DNA from: Citricoccus sp. CH26A
GTDB lineage: Bacteria > Actinomycetota > Actinomycetes > Actinomycetales > Micrococcaceae
Length of the DNA: 64,000 nt
Reading direction: 5' to 3'
Assembly: GCF_000224415.1 (NCBI RefSeq)
Contig: NZ_AFXQ01000003.1
Coordinates: 184,768 to 248,767, forward strand
Part shown: positions 9,980 through 17,312 of the stretch, piece after piece
How positions within the stretch are numbered: the stretch's first letter is position 1
How the letters are laid out: each line of letters opens with the position of its first letter
Made by a program: the position numbers and the translations under genes
The notes under the pieces: model-generated
What the model was told of the DNA's origin: nothing
What the model saw: only the letters and a program-made list of their open reading frames with translations
Database searches by the model: none

Positions 9980-10027
9980 AATGAGAGCCCGTGCGCAGTA
10001 TGTATCCGCGGCACGGGCGCTCTCATT
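9980..10027 (+). terminator. Long hairpin between tRNA-Thr and tRNA-Met
   Basis: AATGAGAGCCCGTGC (9980-9994) pairs with the segment at 10011-10027, interrupted only by a 2-nt bulge, enclosing a 16-nt loop. It fills the gap between the two tRNAs and ends 4 bp before tRNA-Met. It could be a terminator of tRNA-Thr or a processing signal in a common transcript. Confidence 0.55.
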
Positions 10028-10031
10028 TCAT

Positions 10032-10105
10032 GGCGGCGTAGCTCAGCTGGTTAGAGCGCACGACTCATAATCGTGAGGTCGGGGGATCGAGTCCCCCCGC
10101 CGCTA
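10032..10105 (+). tRNA. tRNA-Met (CAT)
   Basis: Cloverleaf of 74 nt. Acceptor GGCGGCG pairs with CGCCGCT (a G-T pair at the end), the anticodon loop is CTCATAA with anticodon CAT, and A10105 is the discriminator. The anticodon stem ACGA/TCGT lacks the three G-C pairs of the initiator, so this is the elongator tRNA. CCA is not encoded. Confidence 0.95.
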
Positions 10106-10112
10106 CGGACGA

Positions 10113-10146
10113 GGACCTGGACCCCGGTGGGGTCCGGGTCCTTTTT
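10113..10146 (+). terminator. Rho-independent terminator after tRNA-Met
   Basis: A 13-bp stem with one G-U pair (10113-10125 with 10129-10141) is followed directly by TTTTT (10142-10146). It separates the tRNA unit from the nitrate genes. Confidence 0.9.
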
Positions 10147-10205
10147 CGTGGGGCCGGTCATCTCACAGACCGGCCGGGGACCGGTGAGACACGTTTTCCC
10201 TCCCC

Positions 10206-10249
10206 GAAACCATTCCGCGACGCCCGCGGAAACACCCTCCTGGCAACGT
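10206..10249 (+). promoter_or_regulatory. Weak candidate GlnR site in the narK promoter
   Basis: GAAAC occurs at 10206-10210 and 10229-10233, 23 bp apart, the same spacing as the two GAAAC elements before nirD. A GCGAC half-site lies between them (10217-10221). Ten bases after the second GAAAC comes CAACGT (10244-10249), which matches TAnnnT only in part. A further imperfect inverted repeat (TCTCAC 10161-10166, GTGAGA 10184-10189) lies upstream with no known binder. This is a lower-grade match than the nirB and nirD sites. Confidence 0.35.
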
Positions 10250-10281
10250 GGCGGTCAACCGCGAGCCGAGAGGAACCCGCC

Positions 10282-11694
10282 ATGGCCCTGACCGAGGACC
10301 GCACCTTCACCGCCCCCGCCCCCGAGGCCGTCCCGGGAGCACCGCCCACGGACCGGCTCGTCGTGGGTCCCGGCCGCTGGGTGTCCAACTGGCAGCCGGA
10401 GGAGCCGCGGTTCTGGAACGGTCCCGGGCGGCCCGCCGCCCGGCAGAACCTGTACTGGTCCGTGTTCTGCGAGTTCCTCGGTTTCGCCGTCTGGCAACTG
10501 TGGTCCGTCACGGTCGTGTTCCTGCCGGCCGCCGGCTTCGACCTGAGCACCTCACAGCAGTTCTGGCTCGTGTCCCTGCCACCGCTCGTCGGCGCCGTGC
10601 TGCGGGTGCCGTACAGCTTCACGGTGGCCCTGTTCGGCGGGCGCAACTGGACGGTCATCTCCGCCCTGTTGCTGCTGGTCCCCACGGTCGCGCTGGCCGT
10701 CGCGCTGTCGAGCCCGGACACGCCGGTCTGGGTCCTGTTCGCCGTCGCCGCCACGGCCGGTTTCGGCGGAGGCAACTTCGCCAGCTCGATGGCCAACATC
10801 ACCTTCTTCTTCCCGGCCCAGGAGAAGGGGGCGGCCCTGGGCCTCAACGCGGCCGGCGGCAACATCGGCGTGGCCGTCGCGCAGTTCGCGGTCCCGCTCG
10901 CCGTGACCGTGCTCGCCATCGGTACCTTCGGCCCCGCCCTGCCGATGGCCGGTCTGGTCTGGATCCCGCTGATCCTGATCGCCGCCTGGGGCGCGCACCG
11001 CTACATGCACAACCTGTCCCACGCCCGCAACGACCTCAAGGGCTCCCTCTCGGCGTTGCGGGAACCGCACCTGTGGCTGATCGCCCTGATCTACATCGGC
11101 ACCTTCGGCTCGTTCATGGGATTCGGCTCGGTCTTCCCCACCCTGATCTCGATCATGTTCCCGGCCTTCTCGGGCCTCGAGTTGTGGGGCGCGGTGATCT
11201 CGATGGCGTTCCTCGGTCCCCTCGTGGGCTCGCTCGCCCGCCCCTTCGGCGGCAGGCTGGCCGATCGGCGGGGCGGGGCCACCGTCACCCTGGCCTGCTT
11301 CCTCGCGATGGCCGCGGTCACCGCCGGCGTGGTGCTCACGCTGCCCTGGCAGAACTTCTGGCTCTACCTCGGACTGTTCCTGGCCCTGTTCACCCTCACG
11401 GGGATCGCCAACGGCTCCAGCTACCGGATGATCCCACTCGTCTTCCGCCTGACCGTCCGGGCGGACGACCCGGTCGGTCATGAGCGCAAGTCCTCCGCGG
11501 CCCTGGGCCTGATCGGTGCCGTCGGGGGCTTCGGCGGATTCATGATCCCCCAGGCCCTGCGGGCCTCCCACAGCGCCCACGGGTCCTTCGACGCCGCCTT
11601 CTGGGCCCTCGCGGCCGCCTACCTCGTCCTGGCGGCCTTCACCTACCTCGTCTACCGCCGCCCCGGCTCGATGCTGGCCCGAGCCCATGTCTGA
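10282..11694 (+). CDS. narK: NarK-type nitrate/nitrite transporter (MFS)
   Basis: 470 residues, with about twelve hydrophobic segments after a 55-residue hydrophilic N-terminus. Nitrate-porter signatures are present: GFGGGNFASSMANITFFFP in the middle of the N-terminal half, a second nitrate-type motif as GAVGGFGGFMIPQ, and FRLTV near the C-terminal half. It would import nitrate for assimilation and/or move nitrite. ATG 10282 has GAGAGGA upstream. The stop overlaps nasC by 8 bp, so transport and reduction genes are translationally coupled. Confidence 0.94.
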   Translation: MALTEDRTFTAPAPEAVPGAPPTDRLVVGPGRWVSNWQPEEPRFWNGPGRPAARQNLYWSVFCEFLGFAVWQLWSVTVVFLPAAGFDLSTSQQFWLVSLPPLVGAVLRVPYSFTVALFGGRNWTVISALLLLVPTVALAVALSSPDTPVWVLFAVAATAGFGGGNFASSMANITFFFPAQEKGAALGLNAAGGNIGVAVAQFAVPLAVTVLAIGTFGPALPMAGLVWIPLILIAAWGAHRYMHNLSHARNDLKGSLSALREPHLWLIALIYIGTFGSFMGFGSVFPTLISIMFPAFSGLELWGAVISMAFLGPLVGSLARPFGGRLADRRGGATVTLACFLAMAAVTAGVVLTLPWQNFWLYLGLFLALFTLTGIANGSSYRMIPLVFRLTVRADDPVGHERKSSAALGLIGAVGGFGGFMIPQALRASHSAHGSFDAAFWALAAAYLVLAAFTYLVYRRPGSMLARAHV

Positions 11695-13876
11695 ACCGGT
11701 CCGGACCACCACGCACTGCCCCTACTGCGCCCTGCAGTGCTCGATGACCCTCACGGTCGAGGAGGCCGGTCCCGGGGCTCCGTCCGTGGCGGTGGCGGGT
11801 GCGGAGTTCCCCACCAACCGCGGCCGGCTCTGCCGCAAGGGGGCCACCGCCGCCGCGCTGCTGGGGGACCGCCCCGACCGCCTGAGCACCCCGCTGCTCC
11901 GGGACACCAAGGGTGGCCCCCTCCGGGAGGCCTCCTGGGACGAGGCCCTCGGCCGGGTGGCCACCCGCATCGCCGCGATGCAGGGCACCCACGGCCCGGA
12001 TGCCGTCGGGGTCTTCGGGTCCGGCTCGCTGACGAACGAGAAGGCCTACACCCTGGGCAAGTTCGCCCGGACCGCCCTGCGCACCTCGCGGATCGACTAC
12101 AACGGCCGGTTCTGCATGGCCTCCGCCGCCAAGGCCTCCACCGAGGTCCTGGGGCTCGACCGCGGACTGCCCTTCCCCCTGACCGACCTGGACGACGCCT
12201 GCACCGTGCTGCTGCTGGGCTCCAACGTGGCGGACACCATGCCGCCGTTCGTCCAGCACCTGGAGAGTGCCCGCGACCGGGGCGGGCTGATCGTCGTGGA
12301 CCCGCGACGCTCCAGCACCGCGCAGCTGACGGCGGAGGGCTGCGGGCACCACATCGCCCCGGCCCCGGGCGGTGACCTGCCCCTGCTGCTGTCGGTGGCC
12401 CACGTGATCCTCGCCGAGGGCCTGGAGGACGGAGACTACCTCCATCACCGGACCACGGGACTGGCCGCCTTCCGCCGGTCCGTGGGGGACTGGTGGCCGG
12501 AGCGCGCCCAGACGGTGACCGGGGTGTCGGCCGGGCGCATCCGGTGGCTGGCGCGGCACCTGGCCGCCGCGGCCCGGGCCGCCAGGGCCGGCGGGGATCC
12601 GGTCTTCATCCTCACCGGGCGGGGCGTGGAGCAGCACCGCGACGGAACGGACACCGCGCGCGCGGCCATCAGCCTGGCGCTGCTCCTCGGCCTGCCGGGG
12701 ACGCGAGGTGGCGGTTACGGCACCCTCACCGGCCAGGGCAACGGCCAGGGGGGCCGGGAGATGGGCCAGAAGGCGGACCAGCTGCCCGGCCTGCGGTCCA
12801 TCACGGACCCGGCCGACCGCGAGGCCGTGGCACGTCAGTGGGGGACCACCGCCGCGTCGCTGCCCGGTCCCGGCCTGCCGGCGACCCAGCTGCTGCACAC
12901 CCTCGGAACGCCCCGGGGCGTCCGGGGGCTGCTCGTGCACGGTGCCAACGTCGTCGTCTCCGCCCCGGACGCCACTCGCGTGGAGGCCGGCCTGCGGGCG
13001 CTGGAGCTGCTCGTGGTCTGCGACTTCTTCCTCTCCGAGACCGCCGGGCTGGCCGACGTGGTCCTGCCGGTCCTCCAGTGGGCCGAGGAGGACGGGACCA
13101 TGACCAACCTCGAGGGCCGGGTCCTGCGCCGCCGCAAGGCCGTCGATGGTCCGCCCGGGGCCCGTTCGGAGCTCTGGATCCTGGCCGAGATCGCCCGCCG
13201 CCTCGGCAGTGAGGTCCCGCTGCCCGACGAACCCGCCGAGGCCTACGCCGAGATCCGCCGCGCGACGGCCGGGAGTCGGGCCGACTACTCGGCGCTGGCG
13301 TGGGAACGGATCGGCGAGGTGGCCCCGTACTGGCCCCTCACCGAACCCCTCACCGGCACCGGCCCCCAGGAGGTGACCGTCAGCGGGGAACCGGTGGTCG
13401 GAACGCCCCGGGTATTCACCGAGCGCTTCGGCCATGCCGACGGCAGGGCCCGTCTCGGGGCGATCCACGTCCGTGCGCCGCAACCGGCCTCCGCCCAGGG
13501 ACTGACGCTCACCACCGGACGGCTCATGGAGCACTACCAGTCCGGCACCCAGACCCGGCGGGTACCGGCCCTGCTGGCCGTCCACCCCGAGGCAACCGTC
13601 AGCGTGCACCCGGCCACGGCCGGCCGGCTGGCCCTCGAGGACGGCGCCCCGGCCGAGCTGCGCAGTGCCGCCGGGACCCTCCGGGCCCGCGTGGTGCTCG
13701 ACGCCGGCCTGCGCACGGACACCGTGTTCGTCCCCTTCCACTTCACCGGTCAGGGCACGGCCAACCGGCTGACGGCCGGACTGCTGGACCCGCACAGCCA
13801 GATGCCGGAGTTCAAGAACACCCCGGTGACCCTCCACCCGGTCCGCCAGCCCGCTGAGGGGTCATGCCATGAGTAG
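11687..13876 (+). CDS. nasC: Assimilatory nitrate reductase, molybdopterin catalytic subunit
   Basis: 729 residues of the NasA/NasC/NarB branch of molybdopterin oxidoreductases, reducing nitrate to nitrite in the cytoplasm. The N-terminal [4Fe-4S] site is Cys11-x2-Cys14-x3-Cys18-x30-Cys49 (CPYCALQC, LCRKG). Cys143 in GRFCMAS is the predicted Mo ligand. GQGNGQGGREMGQKADQLPG is a hallmark of assimilatory enzymes. The C-terminal molybdopterin-dinucleotide domain (about 600-720) contains TTGRLMEHYQSGTQTRR. There is no Tat signal. It overlaps narK and nasB by 8 bp on each side, forming one operon. Confidence 0.95.
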   Translation: MSEPVRTTTHCPYCALQCSMTLTVEEAGPGAPSVAVAGAEFPTNRGRLCRKGATAAALLGDRPDRLSTPLLRDTKGGPLREASWDEALGRVATRIAAMQGTHGPDAVGVFGSGSLTNEKAYTLGKFARTALRTSRIDYNGRFCMASAAKASTEVLGLDRGLPFPLTDLDDACTVLLLGSNVADTMPPFVQHLESARDRGGLIVVDPRRSSTAQLTAEGCGHHIAPAPGGDLPLLLSVAHVILAEGLEDGDYLHHRTTGLAAFRRSVGDWWPERAQTVTGVSAGRIRWLARHLAAAARAARAGGDPVFILTGRGVEQHRDGTDTARAAISLALLLGLPGTRGGGYGTLTGQGNGQGGREMGQKADQLPGLRSITDPADREAVARQWGTTAASLPGPGLPATQLLHTLGTPRGVRGLLVHGANVVVSAPDATRVEAGLRALELLVVCDFFLSETAGLADVVLPVLQWAEEDGTMTNLEGRVLRRRKAVDGPPGARSELWILAEIARRLGSEVPLPDEPAEAYAEIRRATAGSRADYSALAWERIGEVAPYWPLTEPLTGTGPQEVTVSGEPVVGTPRVFTERFGHADGRARLGAIHVRAPQPASAQGLTLTTGRLMEHYQSGTQTRRVPALLAVHPEATVSVHPATAGRLALEDGAPAELRSAAGTLRARVVLDAGLRTDTVFVPFHFTGQGTANRLTAGLLDPHSQMPEFKNTPVTLHPVRQPAEGSCHE

Positions 13877-15440
13877 TCACGTGGTGGTCGTGGGGTGCGG
13901 GCCCGTGGCGGCCCGGCTGGTCCAGGAACTGCGCCCGGCACTGGAGTCCGGCGCCGTGCGCATGACCGTCCTGGGGGCAGAACCGGTCCCGGCCTACCAG
14001 CGGATCCGCCTGGGGGACGTGGCCAGCGGGCGCATCCGGGGCGGAGACCTGTCCATGCTGGACCCGGGAGAGCTCGCGGCGATCGGCGTCGAGATCCGGA
14101 CCGGGACCACCGTGACGGGCCTCGACCGCGCCCGGCGGACGGTGCGCCTCGGCCGGGGCGACCGGGCCGCGGCCACGCTCGCCTACGACCGCCTGGTCCT
14201 GGCCACGGGCGCCGAGGCGGTCATCCCGGACTTCCCGGTGTCCGGCGCCGTGGGCCGGGGCATCTCGGTCGCGGCCTCGGCGGGTCGGCGGCCGGTCGGC
14301 GTCATGGCGCTGCGCGAGATGTCCGAGGCCGAGCAGCTGGTCCGCGCCGTGCGCGCCGGCAGGCCCGTCGTGGTGCTCGGTGGCGGGGTCCTGGGCGTGG
14401 AGGCGGCCCTGGCGCTCGCCGAGGTGGGCGCCCCCGTCACCCTGCTGCACCGCGGACACCTGCCCCTGGGGCGCCAATTGGACCCCGATGCCGGCCGCCT
14501 GCTGTTGCGCCAGCTCACCGGGGCCGGGGTGCAGGTCCGGCCGGACTGCGGGGTCCAGGAGCTCGAGGTCAGCGCCCGCGCCGAGGACCGGGCCACCGCC
14601 GCGGACGGCGTCCCCCACCTCGTGGGCCTCCGCACCACCCAGGGGCGGCGGATCCCCGCGGCGCTGCTCGTGGCCTGCACGGGCGTCCGGGCCCGGGACC
14701 GGCTCGCCGCCGACGCCGGACTGCGCACCCTGCCCCGCGGCGGGGTGGTCGTGGACGGTGACGGGCGGTGCCCCGACGACCCGGCCGTCTTCGCCATCGG
14801 TGACTGCGCCGCGCCGTCGGGTGCCCGGCCGAGCGGGCTCATCGGCCCCGGCTGGGACCAGGCCCGGGCCACCGCCCTCGCCCTGCGCGAGGACCTGGGC
14901 TGCCCGGCCGCCGTCGAGCTCGATGCCGCCGGACGGCCGGTGCACGGCCCCGAGGCGTCCCCACACCGGCTGGATCCGCTCGTCGTGAAGTCGCACTCGT
15001 TGTCCGTGGCCTGCGCCGGGGACCCGGACGCGGACCCCTGGGACCCGGACGGGCCGAGCGTCTCCACGTGGGCGGACCCGGGGGCCGGGCAGTACCTGCG
15101 CATCGTCACCGACGGGGAGCGGATGCTCGGGTTCGTGGCGATCGGACTGCCCCGGTCCGCGGCGGAGCTGTCCCGTCATGCCCTGACCGGTGTCCTGCCC
15201 GCGGCGGACCGGTCCGCGCTGCTGGCCCTGGAACACGCCGCGGGGGACCGCGCCCTGGGACCGGAGGACGTGCTCTGCCGGTGCTCGGGCGCCACCGCCG
15301 GCCAGGTCGGCGACGCCGTGGCCGGCTGCACGACCGTGGACGAGGTCGGGAACCGCTGCGGGGCCGGGACCGGTTGCGGGACCTGCCGCGGGCGGATCGA
15401 GGAGATGCTGGCTAGACCGCCAGCCGATAGCCTCGTTTGA
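13869..15440 (+). CDS. nasB: Nitrate reductase electron-transfer subunit, FAD/NAD(P)H oxidoreductase with BFD-like [2Fe-2S] domain
   Basis: 523 residues. An N-terminal pyridine-nucleotide-disulfide oxidoreductase module has the FAD motif VVVVGCGPVAARL and the NAD motif VVVLGGGVLGVEAALALAE near residue 170, then a VFAIGDCA FAD motif. A NirB-like middle section leads to a C-terminal bacterioferritin-associated-ferredoxin-like site with LCRCSGATAGQ and GTGCGTCRGRI. It most likely passes electrons from NAD(P)H to NasC. It resembles the front half of nitrite reductase NirB but lacks the siroheme half. Its 3' end overlaps the convergent hemD gene by 29 bp. Confidence 0.88.
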   Translation: MSSHVVVVGCGPVAARLVQELRPALESGAVRMTVLGAEPVPAYQRIRLGDVASGRIRGGDLSMLDPGELAAIGVEIRTGTTVTGLDRARRTVRLGRGDRAAATLAYDRLVLATGAEAVIPDFPVSGAVGRGISVAASAGRRPVGVMALREMSEAEQLVRAVRAGRPVVVLGGGVLGVEAALALAEVGAPVTLLHRGHLPLGRQLDPDAGRLLLRQLTGAGVQVRPDCGVQELEVSARAEDRATAADGVPHLVGLRTTQGRRIPAALLVACTGVRARDRLAADAGLRTLPRGGVVVDGDGRCPDDPAVFAIGDCAAPSGARPSGLIGPGWDQARATALALREDLGCPAAVELDAAGRPVHGPEASPHRLDPLVVKSHSLSVACAGDPDADPWDPDGPSVSTWADPGAGQYLRIVTDGERMLGFVAIGLPRSAAELSRHALTGVLPAADRSALLALEHAAGDRALGPEDVLCRCSGATAGQVGDAVAGCTTVDEVGNRCGAGTGCGTCRGRIEEMLARPPADSLV

Positions 15441-16536
15441 CGACGGTGCTGACGACGCCCGCGACCGGCAGCTGCCGGCGCAGGCGCCAGACGAGCATCT
15501 CCAGGGCGTGCTCGGACTCGCACTGGCGCAGGGTCGCGACGAGGTGGGCGCGGGTCAGCACGGCGCCCCGCGCGTCCGCGAGTTCGCGCAGCAGCGCGAG
15601 CGGGCCGGGCGGAAGCCGCACGGGGCCGGCCGGCCGCTCGGTGAAGTGCACCTGGTCACCGCGGATCTCCAGGGGGCCCACGCGGGTGTCCACGCGGAGG
15701 ACCCCCTGGTGTTCCAGGTGTTCGCACACCAGCCGGATCATGGCCCCCAGGCGCCAGCGGGAGGGGACCAGCGGACGCAGCCCGGCCTCGTGCAGCGGCC
15801 CGGCGGTCACGGTCCCGACGACGGCCGTCGCCACGTCCGCGCGCAGCGCCTCCAGGAGGGGCTCCAGGCGCCCGTACTGCTGGGCGACGGCGAGGAAGGC
15901 CTCGACCGCGGGGGCGGCCGTGAAGGTGAGCACGTCGAGCTGGCGGTCGATGGCGGCGTCGATCATCCGCAGCAGGTCCGAGTCCTGGGCCGGACGCGCC
16001 CACGTGTACGGCATCACGGTCAGCACCCGGGCCCCGGCCTTCTCGAGGCGGGAGACCTGCTGGTGGTCGAGCATGCCGTGCAGCTGGAAGGCCACGGTCC
16101 GTCCCCGGAGGTTCCGGGTGAGCAGCAGGTCCACGAGCGAGGCCGTGCGCTCGTCCTCCGGTGCGCCGACGTCCTCCAGTCCGGCGGCCCGGACGGCACC
16201 GCGGGCCTTGGGCCCGCGGACGAGGATCGAGGCGGCCTCCAGGGCGCGGTGGAGCTCGGGGCCGAGCCCGTAGGCGTCGGCGGCCTCCGTCCAGCGGCGC
16301 ATCCCGTAGGCCGTGGTGATGACGGCGTAGTCCGGCAGGGCGTCGATGACCCGGCGCGTGTCCCGGTGCAGGGTGACTGACTCCGTCAGGGGGGCGATGC
16401 GCAGCGCCGGGGCGTGCATCACCTCGGCGCCGCGGCGCTGGAAGGCGCAGATGAGCTCGTCGCTGCGCCGGTCCGAGGTCACGCCGATGCGGAACCCGGC
16501 CAGGGTCTGGGGCAGCGCCGGGGGCAGGTCGCTCAT
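15412..16536 (-). CDS. hemD: Uroporphyrinogen-III synthase fused to a winged-helix DNA-binding domain
   Basis: 374 residues. Positions about 10-265 form a HemD domain (GFRIGVTSDRRSDELICAFQ; later VLTFTAAPAVEAFL), which cyclises hydroxymethylbilane for siroheme and heme. Positions about 285-370 form an OmpR-type winged helix ending VVSTVVKRGYRLAV. Such fusions occur in actinobacteria next to nitrite reductase genes, and it may be a regulator as well as, or instead of, an enzyme. ATG 16536 overlaps the cobA stop (ATGA). Whether the HemD part is catalytically active is not shown by sequence. Confidence 0.87.
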   Translation of the reverse strand: MSDLPPALPQTLAGFRIGVTSDRRSDELICAFQRRGAEVMHAPALRIAPLTESVTLHRDTRRVIDALPDYAVITTAYGMRRWTEAADAYGLGPELHRALEAASILVRGPKARGAVRAAGLEDVGAPEDERTASLVDLLLTRNLRGRTVAFQLHGMLDHQQVSRLEKAGARVLTVMPYTWARPAQDSDLLRMIDAAIDRQLDVLTFTAAPAVEAFLAVAQQYGRLEPLLEALRADVATAVVGTVTAGPLHEAGLRPLVPSRWRLGAMIRLVCEHLEHQGVLRVDTRVGPLEIRGDQVHFTERPAGPVRLPPGPLALLRELADARGAVLTRAHLVATLRQCESEHALEMLVWRLRRQLPVAGVVSTVVKRGYRLAV

Positions 16537-17312
16537 GCGGTCCCTGCCACCCCGGCCAGCTCCCGCAACCGTTCCTCGGCCCCGGGCGCCAGCCGCACGA
16601 CCTCCCCGATCACGAGGACCGCGGGGGAGCGCATGCCCTGGACGGCGGAGGCGGTGAGGATCTCCGCGAGCGGGGCGACGCAGACCCGCTGCCGCTCGGT
16701 GCACCCGCGCTCCACGATCCCCACCGGCATCCGGGGGTCCACGCCGTGGCGCATCAGCCCGGTGGCGGTGTGGCCGAGAGTGGCCATGCCCATGAGGACG
16801 ACGGCGGTACCGCCCAGTCGCGCCAGTCCGGACAGTTCCAGCTCGGAGAGCGGGTCGTGGCCGGAGATCACGGTGAACGCCTTGCTCAGCCCGCGCGCGG
16901 TCACGGGGATCCCCGCCGCGGCCGGGGCCGCCACCGCGGAGGTGATGCCCGGGACCACGGTCACCGGGACCCCGGCCTCCTCGCAGGCGGCCACCTCCTC
17001 ACTGCCGCGGCCGAAGACGAACGGGTCCCCGCCCTTGAGCCGGGCCACGCGCAGCCCGGCCAGGGCCGAGGCCACGATCAGCCGGTTGATCTCCGCCTGG
17101 GTGACCCTGTGGTGCCCGGGCTGCTTGCCGACGTCGACCAGGTGGGCGTGCGGCGCCCACGCGGCCAGGTCGTCCGTGGGGGCGAGCCGGTCGAAGTACA
17201 CGACGTCGGCGTGGGACAGCACGCGCAGCGCGCGCACCGTCAGCAGGTCGCCCGCCCCGGGGCCGGCACCGATGAGCGCGACCGAGCCCGGTGCCGGCAC
17301 CGCCCCGGTCAC
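16533..17312 (-). CDS. cobA: Uroporphyrinogen-III C-methyltransferase (SUMT)
   Basis: 259 residues, the length of a single-function SUMT rather than a three-domain CysG. SAM-dependent methylation at C2 and C7 gives precorrin-2 for siroheme. Motifs are GAGPGAGDLLTVRAL near the N-terminus, VYFDRL, RLKGGDPFVFGRGSEE, and VVPGITSAVAAPA. The GTG start overlaps the nirB stop (GTGA), and the gene is coupled to hemD downstream. No precorrin-2 dehydrogenase gene is seen in the window. Confidence 0.94.
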   Translation of the reverse strand: MTGAVPAPGSVALIGAGPGAGDLLTVRALRVLSHADVVYFDRLAPTDDLAAWAPHAHLVDVGKQPGHHRVTQAEINRLIVASALAGLRVARLKGGDPFVFGRGSEEVAACEEAGVPVTVVPGITSAVAAPAAAGIPVTARGLSKAFTVISGHDPLSELELSGLARLGGTAVVLMGMATLGHTATGLMRHGVDPRMPVGIVERGCTERQRVCVAPLAEILTASAVQGMRSPAVLVIGEVVRLAPGAEERLRELAGVAGTA

